From Asticcacaulis sp. AC460 (lineage in GTDB: Bacteria; Pseudomonadota; Alphaproteobacteria; Caulobacterales; Caulobacteraceae): 64,000 bases of DNA. The stretch lies in assembly GCF_000495795.1 (NCBI RefSeq), contig NZ_AWGD01000009.1:1-64000 (forward strand), given 5' to 3'. Shown piece after piece: positions 1 to 10,096 of the stretch (positions are counted from its first letter, which is position 1; every line of letters begins with the position of its first letter). The notes beneath the pieces were generated by a model that saw only the letters and a list, made by a program, of their open reading frames with translations, had not been told where the DNA came from and made no database searches. A program made the position numbers and the translations under genes.

Positions 1-154
1 TCCCCACTTCGTAGGGAGGAGGGAGCTTGTAAATTCCGCCTGTGTTAGATTTTTACGGTAAGAGTAAGGAGGATTTCGTTACATTCGAAAGGATGTCCTT
101 GACACCGGCGGTGCAGCTTCTAGCATTCGCCGCCTGAGCTTTCCGGAGGTTTCC

Positions 155-1789
<1,635 letters not shown>

Positions 1790-1800
1790 CGTTCAAACGC

Positions 1801-2139
1801 TCAGTAATTCACAAAGCAAACGCCGTCGACCATGCGCGGAAACCCACTTTGCGCGTTGAATATGTAGGCAGATATCAGAAGGGCGAGCAGCACCAGCGGT
1901 GGTATCATCCAGCCGATGCGTCGTTTGTAGATCGCCACGTAAACTGTACAGCTGAAAATGAGCACGGTGTGAATGGCAAGGTTGGCGAGTTCCGCTGTGC
2001 TCTGTTGTTCGCAATACGGGCGATAAACCGATAGTCGGCTTCCGACAAGCATCAGGCTTGGGATCAGAAGGTATGCGGCGAGTACAGGCCATAAGGCAGG
2101 TATGGGGGCGGGCGGTAATTTTCCGAAAGTTCTGTCCAT
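1801..2139 (-). CDS. Small membrane protein of unknown function (MDRTFG paralogue 1)
   Basis: A 112-residue protein with about three hydrophobic segments (near residues 15-33, 50-70 and 78-95). I do not recognise a named family. It begins MDRTFG, exactly like the protein encoded just upstream on the same strand (2149-2469), and both have a short proline-rich stretch before the first membrane segment and a CxxY/CxxL-type region after it, so the two look like diverged tandem duplicates. The pair probably forms one transcript with a 9-base gap. No function is inferred. Confidence 0.6.
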   Translation of the reverse strand: MDRTFGKLPPAPIPALWPVLAAYLLIPSLMLVGSRLSVYRPYCEQQSTAELANLAIHTVLIFSCTVYVAIYKRRIGWMIPPLVLLALLISAYIFNAQSGFPRMVDGVCFVNY

Positions 2140-2148
2140 GAGCCGAGC

Positions 2149-2469
2149 CTAAACCACGCCACAGCCGGAATGGCCTTCGACGCCGACGTAAGAGGTGGCC
2201 ACGCCGGAGATGGAGAGCAGTTGCAAGGCAACCCAAAGCAGCAAGGGCGCCATCCAGATCAGCCGGTGCTTCGCAAATACGCCTATCAGTCCGGTCAAGA
2301 CCAGAACCCCCAGGCACAGGCAGAGGCCCGCCATTGTCTCGATCGTCAGGCCGGCGCAGGAGACTGACTGACGGACGAAAAACAAACCCAGGCCCAAGCC
2401 ATAGGCTACCGCAACAAGCAGGGCGGGCGGCACCGGAGATTTGCGCGGCTGGCCGAAAGTCCTATCCAT
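2149..2469 (-). CDS. Small membrane protein of unknown function (MDRTFG paralogue 2)
   Basis: A 106-residue predicted inner-membrane protein with three hydrophobic segments. The open frame extends 42 codons further upstream, but the internal ATG at 2469 is preferred because a GAGGGGA ribosome site lies about 5 bases before it and because the protein then starts MDRTFG like its downstream neighbour. It is the first gene of the likely two-gene unit. No domain is recognised; several cysteines (in SVSCAG, LCLCLG and SGCGVV) are the only notable residues. Confidence 0.65.
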   Translation of the reverse strand: MDRTFGQPRKSPVPPALLVAVAYGLGLGLFFVRQSVSCAGLTIETMAGLCLCLGVLVLTGLIGVFAKHRLIWMAPLLLWVALQLLSISGVATSYVGVEGHSGCGVV

Positions 2470-2684
2470 GTCTTTCCCCTCTTGTTGCCTCAGCATGCCA
2501 CAGGTCGTGACGCCTGTCGAACCGGCGTTCACCATTGGGGCGAAGTTGCGGCGGGACCTCGCCTCAATCGCGACACAGCGCGCTGGCAATGTCACGATAA
2601 CGGGATGGGCGCGTAAGGATTTATTGGTAAATCATACCTTAAGCATACGGCGACCGATCCCTTGTCCTGTCAGGAGAGTCGCTT

Positions 2685-3299
2685 ATGCAGCGCCGTCATT
2701 TCATCGCCGCCGGTATGGCTGCAACCGCCCTTCCGCTGATTCCCGGCCTGGTTCATGCTCAGGATGGGGCCGTTGAACCCGCGCCGGAAAGCGAAGGCGA
2801 AGGCAAGGCCAGCACCTATAGCCGCGATGAGATCCTGGCCGCCGGATCCGATTTTCTGGGCGTCACCGTCGAAGCCCTGGGCGGGGCGCTGGAAAAGATT
2901 TTCGCCGATTATGGCGAGCATCCGACCGCCTATATCGCCGGCGAAGAGGCCTCGGGCTCGGTCGGCATCGGGGTGCGCTACGGCAAGGGCAACCTGTTCA
3001 TGAAGGAAACACCCGATCCGGTGCACCTGTACTGGCAAGGGCCGTCGATCGGCTTCGACACCGGGGCCAATGCGTCGCGCGTCTTCTCGCTGGTCTATAA
3101 CCTGCGTGAGCCGATCTATATGTACCGCCGCTTCCCGGGTGTCGAAGGTTCGGCCTATTTCATCGGCGGATTGGGCGTGACCTATCAGCGCGCCGAAGGC
3201 ATTGTGCTGACGCCGATCCGCGCCGGGGTCGGGTTCCGGCTGGGCGCCAATATCGGCTATATGAGCTTCTCGAAGAAGCGCCGTATCCTGCCGTTATAA
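2685..3299 (+). CDS. eipA: EipA family envelope-integrity protein (DUF1134)
   Basis: A 204-residue periplasmic protein of the DUF1134/EipA family, shown in Brucella to support cell-envelope integrity and conserved in many Alphaproteobacteria. The N-terminus (RRHFIAAG followed by a hydrophobic stretch ending VHAQ at about residue 26) resembles a twin-arginine signal, which fits the Tat genes elsewhere in the window, although Sec export is possible. The rest is the glycine-rich beta-barrel-like domain (SVGIGVRYGKG, YFIGGLGVTYQ, RLGANIGYM). AGGAG lies 8 bases before the ATG. Its last six bases overlap the convergent oxidoreductase gene. Confidence 0.9.
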   Translation: MQRRHFIAAGMAATALPLIPGLVHAQDGAVEPAPESEGEGKASTYSRDEILAAGSDFLGVTVEALGGALEKIFADYGEHPTAYIAGEEASGSVGIGVRYGKGNLFMKETPDPVHLYWQGPSIGFDTGANASRVFSLVYNLREPIYMYRRFPGVEGSAYFIGGLGVTYQRAEGIVLTPIRAGVGFRLGANIGYMSFSKKRRILPL

Positions 3300-4301
3300 G
3301 GCAATGCGGCGGCCTTCGCGGGCGCTGCGGAAGCCGGCTTCGATCACCTGCATGACTTTCAGCGCGTCTGTGGCCGGGACCGGGTTGGGTTCGCCGGCCG
3401 AGATGGCGCGGGCGATCGCCTGGTAGTAGGCGAGGTAGTTGCCGGGCGCACTGACGATAGATTCCGTTTTTCCGGAAATGTCCGTAAGGTGGCCGTCACG
3501 ATCGCCGCCCCAGCCGTCGTCACCTGGCGTGCGGCCCGCCTTCAGCATGTCTTCCTGCGGGTCCATGCCGTATTTGATGAAGGCGCCCTTGTCGGCCTGG
3601 ACCTCGAACGCCGGGCCGACACTGAGCGTCATCATGCTGGAATGCAGGATCACCCGCAGCGGACCGTAGAATAGCGTGGCATGGAAGAAATCGTCGGTTT
3701 GGGCACCGGGGCGTTGGGGGGTGATGTCGGCGGTGATGGCTTGCGGCCAGCCGAACAAGGTCAGGGCCTGGTCGATCAGGTGTGAGCCCAGGTCGAACCA
3801 GATGCCGGAGCCCGGACCGTCGCGTTCGCGCCAGCGGTTGCGCACCTCGGGCCGCCAGCGGTCGTAACGTAAAACGACTTGATAGGGTGCACCCAGGCGG
3901 TCGCGAATACGGCTGTAGGTCAGGAAATTGCTGTCCCAGCGGCGGCAATGAAAGACCGACAGCAGTTTGCCGGCGCGGCTGGCGTGGTCGACCAGGGCCT
4001 GGCCTTGCGCCACGTCGAGGCAGAAGGGCTTGTCGACGACCACATGCTTGCCGGCATGGAGCGCCGCGTGGGCTTGGGGCGCATGAAGGTCGTTGGGGGT
4101 GGCGATGACCACCAGTTCGATGGCCGGATCGGCCAGAGCGTCTTCGAAATTTGTCACGCGCACGTCGGTCACGGCGGCGTGGACATCATCGGGGCGGGAG
4201 GAGACGATCGTGGTCAGGTCCAGGCCTTGGGCGGCGCGGATCAGCGGTGAATGGATGGTCTTGCCGGCATAGCCGAAACCGATCAGGGCGGTGCCGATCA
4301 T
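3294..4301 (-). CDS. Gfo/Idh/MocA family NAD(P)-dependent oxidoreductase
   Basis: A 335-residue cytoplasmic sugar or cyclitol dehydrogenase of the Gfo/Idh/MocA family. The Rossmann motif GFGYAGKTIHSPLI is at residues 8-21, and the family's catalytic-lysine motif appears as VVDKPF near residue 90. A C-terminal alpha/beta domain follows. It overlaps the stop of the upstream homologue (4298-5332) by four bases (ATGA), so the two are translationally coupled. The two proteins align over their whole length and are probably tandem duplicates. The substrate cannot be read from sequence. Confidence 0.9.
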   Translation of the reverse strand: MIGTALIGFGYAGKTIHSPLIRAAQGLDLTTIVSSRPDDVHAAVTDVRVTNFEDALADPAIELVVIATPNDLHAPQAHAALHAGKHVVVDKPFCLDVAQGQALVDHASRAGKLLSVFHCRRWDSNFLTYSRIRDRLGAPYQVVLRYDRWRPEVRNRWRERDGPGSGIWFDLGSHLIDQALTLFGWPQAITADITPQRPGAQTDDFFHATLFYGPLRVILHSSMMTLSVGPAFEVQADKGAFIKYGMDPQEDMLKAGRTPGDDGWGGDRDGHLTDISGKTESIVSAPGNYLAYYQAIARAISAGEPNPVPATDALKVMQVIEAGFRSAREGRRIAL

Positions 4302-5332
4302 GGGTACACCTCCAGCCGGCGGCCGTCACGGGCGCTTTGCATGCCCAGGTCGAGCAGGTGTTGTACCAGCAGGGTGTCAGCTATGGCGACGGGTGGTGGC
4401 GCACCGTCGCGGATAGCGGCCGCCATTGCCGTGTAGAAGGCGCCGTAATCGCCCGGGCCGGATTCGATGTCACGGGCATCGCCGACGGTTTCGCCTTCGG
4501 CCGGGGTAAACCGCGCCGGAACGGGATCGATGCCCCAGCCTTCGCCGCCGGGTACGCGGCCAGTTTTCAGCATGGCTTCCTGGGTGTCCTCGCCGAATTT
4601 CACGAAGCTGCCTTTAGCGCCGTGGATGGCGATAACGGGCGAGGGGGCCGGTGTGGTCATGCAGGCGCGCAGGGTGACGCGGAAGTCTTGATAGCCCAGG
4701 ATAACGTGGAAGCAGTCATCGACCACTGCGCCCACACGCTGCGGAAAGATATCGGCCATGAGGGTGCTGGGCTTGCCGAACAGGTGCACCGCCTGGTCGA
4801 CCAGGTGGGAGCCGAGATTGAGCCAGATGCCCGAGCCGCGACGCTCATTATCGCCCCAGCGCGCCGGGTTGACCACGCGGACGCGGTCATAGCTCAGCGT
4901 AGCGTCGCTTATCCTGCCAAAGGCTCCCTCGGCCAGCAGCTTGCGGGCGGTCAGGATATGGCCGTCCCAGCGGCGGTTCTGGAAAGCCGTGACGATACGG
5001 CCGGTTTGGGCGGCGTGGTCGGCGATGGCGCCGGCCTCGGCTGTGTCAACGGCGAAGGGCTTGTCGATGACCAGATGAAGTCCGGCGTCCAGCGCATGGG
5101 CCGCCAGGCCGGCATGGGTGTCATTGGGCGTGCAGATGACGGCGAGGTCGAATTCGCCATGGTTCAGGGCGGTCGCCAGGTCAGAGAAGACGGCCGTATC
5201 CGGCCAGGCGGTGGCGATCTCGTCGCGGCGGCTGGAGACCATACCGGCCAGGTCCAGGCCGGCCGCCTTGATCAGCGGGGCGTGAATAATCCGGCCGCCA
5301 TAGCCGTATCCGACGAGCAGGACCCTAAGCAT
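4298..5332 (-). CDS. Gfo/Idh/MocA family NAD(P)-dependent oxidoreductase (paralogue)
   Basis: A 344-residue Gfo/Idh/MocA dehydrogenase. The open frame begins upstream, but the start chosen is the ATG at 5332, giving MLRVLLVGYGYGGR, because this aligns with the neighbouring paralogue and puts the Rossmann glycines at residues 8-13. The lysine motif is LVIDKPF near residue 95 and a GSGIWLNLGSHLVDQA segment matches the paralogue. It is the middle gene of a three-gene operon: its start overlaps the end of the oxygenase gene by eight bases and its end overlaps the next dehydrogenase by four. Substrate unknown. Confidence 0.9.
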   Translation of the reverse strand: MLRVLLVGYGYGGRIIHAPLIKAAGLDLAGMVSSRRDEIATAWPDTAVFSDLATALNHGEFDLAVICTPNDTHAGLAAHALDAGLHLVIDKPFAVDTAEAGAIADHAAQTGRIVTAFQNRRWDGHILTARKLLAEGAFGRISDATLSYDRVRVVNPARWGDNERRGSGIWLNLGSHLVDQAVHLFGKPSTLMADIFPQRVGAVVDDCFHVILGYQDFRVTLRACMTTPAPSPVIAIHGAKGSFVKFGEDTQEAMLKTGRVPGGEGWGIDPVPARFTPAEGETVGDARDIESGPGDYGAFYTAMAAAIRDGAPPPVAIADTLLVQHLLDLGMQSARDGRRLEVYP

Positions 5333-5960
5333 AGTTGAAACTGATCGAAATGCGCGGCTCTTCGCTGAGATTGATCGGCACCTCATGGCGCAGCCAGCTT
5401 TCCCACAGCAACAGAGTGCCACGCAGCGGTTGGAAGCTGATGAAGTTCTGACGGTCCGGGCGGCCGGAGAGGCGGCGCAGCGGTGCCGCCATCATCTGGG
5501 GCAGGCGCGGGTCCTCGAACTTGATGGCGCTGGCGCCTGGCGGGACCGAAACATAGAAGGTGCCCGACACGGCGCAGTGTGGGTGGATATGCCCCGAATG
5601 GGTGCCGTACTGGTCCAGGATGTTGATCCACATCGACACCAGTTTGAGCTTGCGGTTGTTGAGGTCCAGCTCGATCTGGGTGGCGTAGGTATTGACGTGG
5701 ATGTCGAGCTGGCGCTTCAGGTCCTCGAACACCGAGGCGTGTTTGGAGACGTCTTCGATCGAGGCATAGGAGGTGTAGCCGAGATAGCCATGCTTCTGGC
5801 TCCAGTCCTGGCCGGTTTCATCATCGTCGGCCATGCCGCGGCAGGTGTCCTCCAGCTCGTCGAGCGTGGCGTTGAAGCCGGCGACCTTGGTCAGGTCGGC
5901 GCGGTAGATCTCGGTGACGAACAGCCGCGACAGGTTGGGCGAAAGGGTAAGGTCGGTCAT
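5325..5960 (-). CDS. TIGR02466-type putative 2OG-Fe(II) oxygenase
   Basis: A 211-residue protein resembling the TIGR02466 family of putative 2-oxoglutarate/iron oxygenases. Histidines in GTHSGHIHPHCAVSG (about residues 120-134) and a C-terminal RISISFNY strand match the family's conserved core, and PLRGTLLLWESWLRHEV carries the distal histidine. The start at ATG 5960 (MTDLTLSPN) was chosen over an upstream alternative because the family begins near here. It is the first gene of the operon with the two dehydrogenases, and its promoter should lie in the 147-base region shared with the divergent GH97 gene. The true substrate is unknown. Confidence 0.75.
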   Translation of the reverse strand: MTDLTLSPNLSRLFVTEIYRADLTKVAGFNATLDELEDTCRGMADDDETGQDWSQKHGYLGYTSYASIEDVSKHASVFEDLKRQLDIHVNTYATQIELDLNNRKLKLVSMWINILDQYGTHSGHIHPHCAVSGTFYVSVPPGASAIKFEDPRLPQMMAAPLRRLSGRPDRQNFISFQPLRGTLLLWESWLRHEVPINLSEEPRISISFNYA

Positions 5961-6015
5961 GGCGCTACCTATCCGCAAAGCCCGGATCAGGGCAAGACCG
6001 GAAAACCCGGTTCCG

Positions 6016-6027
6016 GAATACGTATTC
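6016..6027. promoter_or_regulatory. 12-bp perfect palindrome between the oxygenase operon and GH97
   Basis: GAATACGTATTC is a perfect palindrome in the 147-base divergent intergenic region, about 56 bases upstream of the oxygenase start and 80 upstream of the GH97 start. Its position suits a shared operator for a dimeric regulator, but no regulator gene is adjacent and chance occurrence is possible. Confidence 0.3.
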
Positions 6028-6107
6028 ATGACACCGGGGTCTGTTACCGCTTCCAAGGATCGATTATCCCTGCGTCAACCAAATAATAAGCGTCAGAGGA
6101 AGCCACC

Positions 6108-8219
6108 ATGAAGTTCGCCCGTTCCGTATCGGTCATGACCCTGGCTGTGGCCATGATGGGGGTGTTTTCCTCCGGTGCCATGGCCCAGGACGTCGCACCC
6201 GCCGTCGACGTATCGCAAAGTACCCAGGGTGTAGCGAAGTACCAGACCGTGGGTTCGGCCGATTCGCCGGACAAGGTGCTGCATGTCGATGTCATGCTGA
6301 CGGGGGACGGCAACCTGGCCTATCAGGTGCTGCGCAACGGCCAGCCGGTGATCGAACCGTCGCGGCTGGGGTTTATCCTTGCCAATGCCCCCAAGCTGGA
6401 CCGCTATTTCGTTTTCGACAAGAGTGCCGTCAGCAGCCACGACGAGACCTGGGACCTGCCGTGGGGTGAGCGCAGCCATGTCCGCAACCACTATAACGAA
6501 CTGCGCGTCGATGTCGCCCAGCCGACCTGGGACAATCGCAAGATGGCCGTGGTCTTCCGTATCTATGACGATGGCGTGGGCTTCCGCTACGAATTTCCGG
6601 ATCAGGCGCCGCTCGAAAAGGTCGAGATCATGGACGAACTGACCGAGTTCGCCGTGGCCGATCCGGCAACCGCCTGGTGGGCTGTCGCCGGCGAGTGGAA
6701 CCGCGAGGAATATGTTTACAAGGAAACCCCGCTGAAAGAGGTCAGCGAGGCCCAAAGCCCGATGACCCTGAAGACCGACAAGGGTATCTACATCTCATTC
6801 CACGAAGCCGCCCTGGTCGACTATGCCGGCTATTGGCTGCGCCGCGTCGATGGTCAGCGGTTGAAGACACGCCTGGCGCCGTCGGCCCTGGGCGCGCCAG
6901 TGGTGCGTGAGGCGCCGTTCACCACGCCGTGGCGGACTATGCAGATCACGGATTCTGCGGCGGCGCTCTATAACGGTTCAGACCTGATCCTGAACCTCAA
7001 CGAGCCCAACAAGCTGGGCGATGTGTCGTGGGTGAAGCCGTACAAATATGTCGGCATCTGGTGGGGCATGCACCTCAACACCTGGACCTGGGAAGCCGGC
7101 CCGCGCCATGGCGCGACGACCGAGCATACCAAGGCCTATATGGACTTCGCCGCCCAGAACGGCTTCCGCGGCGTGCTGGTCGAGGGCTGGAACAAGGGCT
7201 GGGAAGACTGGTTCGGCAAGGGGTTCAACTTCTCCTTCACGCAATCCTATCCCGATTTCGACCTGGCGGATATCTCGGCCTACGGCCTGAAGAAGGGCGT
7301 TCACCTGATCGGTCACCACGAGACCTCGGGCAATGTCGCCAATTACGAGCCGCAGATGGCGGACGGCTTCGCCCTGTACGAAAAGTACAAGGTCGATTCG
7401 GTCAAGACCGGCTATGTCGTCGATGCCGGTGGGGCACGGGTCAAGGGGCCGGATGGCTCGATCCGTTATGCCTGGAACGACAGCCAGGAGATGGTGCGTC
7501 ATTTCGAGCTGACCGTGACCGAGGCGGCCAAGCACCATATCGCCATCGACACCCATGAACCGATCAAGGACACCGGCCTGCGCCGGACCTATCCCAACTG
7601 GGTGTCGCGCGAAGGCCAGCGCGGCATGGAATACAATGCCTGGGGCGACCCGCAGAATCCGCCCGAGCACGAGGCCAACCTGATCTTCACCCGGATGCTG
7701 ACCGGACCGATGGATTTTACGCCGGGTATCCTGAGCCTGCAGGGGCAGGGCAAGCCCATCCCCTCGACCCAGGCCAAGCAATTGGCGCTGTATGTGGTGC
7801 TGTACTCGCCGATCCAGATGGCGGCCGACCTGCCCGAGAACTACGCCAAGTACCCCAAGCCGTTCCAGTTTATAAAGGACGTGCCGGTCGACTGGGAGCA
7901 AACCGTCATGCTGAACGGCGAGATCGGCGACTTCGCCACTATCGCCCGCAAGGACAAGGCGTCGGACAACTGGTATGTCGGCGCCGTGACGGACGAGCAG
8001 GCGCGCGATGTCGCGGTGCCGCTGGGCTTCCTGGAGCCCGGCCGCAGCTATACGGCGCAGATTTATCGCGACGGTCCCAATGCCGGCATGGAGGGCGATG
8101 CCCGCTTCGATATCGTCATCGAAAGCAAGACTGTGACGGCAGCGGATACGCTGAAGATCCGCCTGGCGCCCGGTGGCGGCATGGCGATCCGTCTGGTCGC
8201 CGGTAAGAAGGCGAAATAG
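6108..8219 (+). CDS. Glycoside hydrolase family 97 alpha-glucosidase (SusB-like)
   Basis: A 703-residue exported glycosidase of family GH97. The signal peptide ends near residue 26 (GAMAQ). A beta-sandwich N-terminal domain is followed by a (beta/alpha)8 barrel containing WGMHLNTWTWEAG, VLVEGWNKGWEDWFG, LIGHHETSGN (E405) and HEPIKDTGLRRTYPNW...SREGQRGMEYN, then a C-terminal beta domain. The glutamates in HHE and REGQ are those expected in inverting SusB-type enzymes rather than the aspartate-nucleophile type; that assignment is an inference from family knowledge. It probably cleaves alpha-glucosides in the periplasm. It stands alone, with no SusCD or TonB receptor beside it. Confidence 0.9.
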   Translation: MKFARSVSVMTLAVAMMGVFSSGAMAQDVAPAVDVSQSTQGVAKYQTVGSADSPDKVLHVDVMLTGDGNLAYQVLRNGQPVIEPSRLGFILANAPKLDRYFVFDKSAVSSHDETWDLPWGERSHVRNHYNELRVDVAQPTWDNRKMAVVFRIYDDGVGFRYEFPDQAPLEKVEIMDELTEFAVADPATAWWAVAGEWNREEYVYKETPLKEVSEAQSPMTLKTDKGIYISFHEAALVDYAGYWLRRVDGQRLKTRLAPSALGAPVVREAPFTTPWRTMQITDSAAALYNGSDLILNLNEPNKLGDVSWVKPYKYVGIWWGMHLNTWTWEAGPRHGATTEHTKAYMDFAAQNGFRGVLVEGWNKGWEDWFGKGFNFSFTQSYPDFDLADISAYGLKKGVHLIGHHETSGNVANYEPQMADGFALYEKYKVDSVKTGYVVDAGGARVKGPDGSIRYAWNDSQEMVRHFELTVTEAAKHHIAIDTHEPIKDTGLRRTYPNWVSREGQRGMEYNAWGDPQNPPEHEANLIFTRMLTGPMDFTPGILSLQGQGKPIPSTQAKQLALYVVLYSPIQMAADLPENYAKYPKPFQFIKDVPVDWEQTVMLNGEIGDFATIARKDKASDNWYVGAVTDEQARDVAVPLGFLEPGRSYTAQIYRDGPNAGMEGDARFDIVIESKTVTAADTLKIRLAPGGGMAIRLVAGKKAK

Positions 8220-8230
8220 GGTTCAAAATT

Positions 8231-8261
8231 GATCTGCGGCGGTTTCCGGCCGCCGCGGATC
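8231..8261 (+). terminator. Hairpin after GH97
   Basis: A 12-bp stem (GATCTGCGGCGG with CCGCCGCGGATC, one G-T pair) and 7-base loop begins 12 bases after the GH97 stop. There is no T run, so it may be a weak terminator or a 3'-end protecting structure. Confidence 0.5.
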
Positions 8262-8324
8262 GGGACCATAGCGATTGGCCCCGTTATTGCCGGGAACGAA
8301 ACATAAGGCGATACAGAGAAGTAG

Positions 8325-8696
8325 CTACAAGCCGCTGATCCAGTTGCCTATTACGAAGACCGGGACGATGTGGTTCAGGTCCTGAACGGGCTGTCCGAAC
8401 AATGAACCGGCGATGGTGTACAGCAAGGGTATAGCTGCCGGGGCAACCAACCATCCAGACCAACCCGCATCATGCAAGCGGCGCGCACTCGCCACGCCAA
8501 GGACATAGCCCGCGGCGAGGGGGAGAGCATTCTGTGCGATCTCTGGCATCGCTTCCACATTGGCAATTCCCGCTACTACCGTCTGGACGACGAAGATAAA
8601 CGCCACGCCTAGCATGAACGTCACCGCGAACCATAGGCGTCGCACCCGTCCAGCGGGTGAAAAAAGAAAAAGCAGGATTTTCGACGACGAACCCAT
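8325..8696 (-). CDS. DUF805 family membrane protein
   Basis: A 123-residue inner-membrane protein of the DUF805 family, with four hydrophobic segments and the characteristic ARRLHDAGWSGW motif near residue 70. The N-terminal pattern LFSPAGRVRRLWF also fits the family. Its ATG overlaps the TGA of the upstream DUF805 gene by one base (TGATG), so translation is coupled. DUF805 proteins have no established biochemical role. Confidence 0.85.
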   Translation of the reverse strand: MGSSSKILLFLFSPAGRVRRLWFAVTFMLGVAFIFVVQTVVAGIANVEAMPEIAQNALPLAAGYVLGVASARRLHDAGWSGWLVAPAAIPLLYTIAGSLFGQPVQDLNHIVPVFVIGNWISGL

Positions 8697-9220
8697 CAGA
8701 AAATGTCCGACGCGCCTTTTGCAATCTCGCCAGGAGCCTGACCATACCGGTTGCCGTCCCGGTCTCCGGGCAGAAGCGCCAAGGCGAAAACGAGTCCGAC
8801 GGCGTAAAGCGCCAGGCCATTTCCGATCCAGTAGAATCCTGCCCAGCGGCCATACATGGTTTGAAAATCGCTCGATGCGTCCAGGTAGTTTGCTACCCCG
8901 GCGGCAAGGCTGTTAAGGAGTGGGAGCAAAATCGGCACAGCCGGCCACCATGGCCATCCGACATCGTGCAGGCGTTTTACGGTGACCGAGAATCGAGGCC
9001 ACATTAGAAGAACAGAGACTACGCCGTTGACGGCACTGACAACCATCCAGGATTTGTCCGTGACGCCGCGCTGCTGCAGCAGATGAGGGACGACCATCCA
9101 CGCCACAACGAAAAGTATCAGCAGGATGGGTATTTGAAATATAGCAAACGGCACGCGCGACACCCGTCCGCGCGTCGAAAAGAAAAACGACCAGAATATA
9201 AACGGTGCTTTTGCGGCCAT
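8696..9220 (-). CDS. DUF805 family membrane protein (longer paralogue)
   Basis: A 174-residue DUF805 protein. It shares FFSTRGRVSRVPF near the N-terminus and VKRLHDVGWPWWP in the middle with its downstream neighbour, and has about four membrane segments plus a polar C-terminal tail (GDRDGNRYG...), a typical DUF805 ending. First gene of the two-gene unit. A tandem pair of DUF805 genes suggests duplication; the function is unknown. Confidence 0.85.
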   Translation of the reverse strand: MAAKAPFIFWSFFFSTRGRVSRVPFAIFQIPILLILFVVAWMVVPHLLQQRGVTDKSWMVVSAVNGVVSVLLMWPRFSVTVKRLHDVGWPWWPAVPILLPLLNSLAAGVANYLDASSDFQTMYGRWAGFYWIGNGLALYAVGLVFALALLPGDRDGNRYGQAPGEIAKGASDIF

Positions 9221-9266
9221 GGTGCCCCCTGCCCGGAGGCTAACACCATGGCCGCCATTTGAGCAA

Positions 9267-10094
9267 CTATTCTACCGTCGCGCAGTCCGGGCCGGCCAGC
9301 TTGCGCTGATAGGCGTCGACCAGCGCCGTATAGGGCGGGACGAAGCTGTTGGCGGCCAGCAGCGTGCCGTCACTCATGGTTTCGGCCTGGGCGACGCGGA
9401 TCTCGAAGTGCAGGTGGATGGTGGTCGGGGTGTCACCCATATTGTTCGACACCAGGCCGATCTTCTGGCCGCGGACGACATGGTCGCCCATGGCGACCCG
9501 CAGCGACGCCGACTGCAGGTGCAGGTAGCGATAGATGCGGTGCGGGCTGGAATTGCCGGTCAGGGCGACCGTATAGGTGCCGACCTGGGTGATGACGCCG
9601 TCTTCGGTGGCCACGGCCCAGTGCAGGTTGGCCTTGCAGGTTTCCGGACGGATGTCCTGGCCCTGGTGGCCCTGGCCCGAGCTGCAGACGACATTGTTCC
9701 ACGACCGGGTTTCGCAGAAATTGTCACGCCAGGGCATGGAATAGTTGGCGGTGGCGCATTGGCCGCCCGACGGGCCGTTGGAGCCGCCGGCATTATAGAC
9801 CTGGCTGTTGGCATAGGCCGCGCCGGCCAGCGGGAAGCACATGCCCGGCGCCCAGTTGGAGACGTCGGTATAGCCAGCGCCGGAGCCGGGGATCAGGTCG
9901 CCGGCAGCATTGTGCGGGAAGTCGACCATGGCGATCGACGATTCCGACGAGGACGACGATTCCGAGGCGCTGGCGGTTTCCGACGCCGACGATGTCGCGC
10001 TGCTGCTGGACGAGGTCGAGCCGGTGCCGGTCGGTTCGCAGGCCGTCAGGGCGGCCAGGGAGGCGAGCAGGATCAGGGATGCTGTCTTTTTCAC
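9267..10094 (-). CDS. M23 family metallopeptidase lipoprotein (cassette copy A)
   Basis: A 275-residue predicted lipoprotein (GTG start, lipobox LTAC with Cys at residue 19) with a serine-rich linker (about residues 25-55) and a C-terminal LytM/M23 domain. Zinc ligands look intact: HQGQD (His and Asp of the HxGxD motif), YRYLHL, and HLHFE near residue 225. It should be an envelope-attached peptidoglycan endopeptidase or related peptidase. It starts two bases after the stop of its partner (10097-11020). A second copy of the same gene pair lies at 15417-17230. The extra segment before the active site, with SMPWRDNFCE and several cysteines, is shared with that copy. Confidence 0.85.
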   Translation of the reverse strand: MKKTASLILLASLAALTACEPTGTGSTSSSSSATSSASETASASESSSSSESSIAMVDFPHNAAGDLIPGSGAGYTDVSNWAPGMCFPLAGAAYANSQVYNAGGSNGPSGGQCATANYSMPWRDNFCETRSWNNVVCSSGQGHQGQDIRPETCKANLHWAVATEDGVITQVGTYTVALTGNSSPHRIYRYLHLQSASLRVAMGDHVVRGQKIGLVSNNMGDTPTTIHLHFEIRVAQAETMSDGTLLAANSFVPPYTALVDAYQRKLAGPDCATVE

Positions 10095-10096
10095 GC

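Noticed and set aside
4151-5338. Plus-strand frame opposite the two Gfo/Idh genes
   Set aside because: Shadow frame; the minus-strand genes have clear Rossmann motifs and overlapping stop/start codons.
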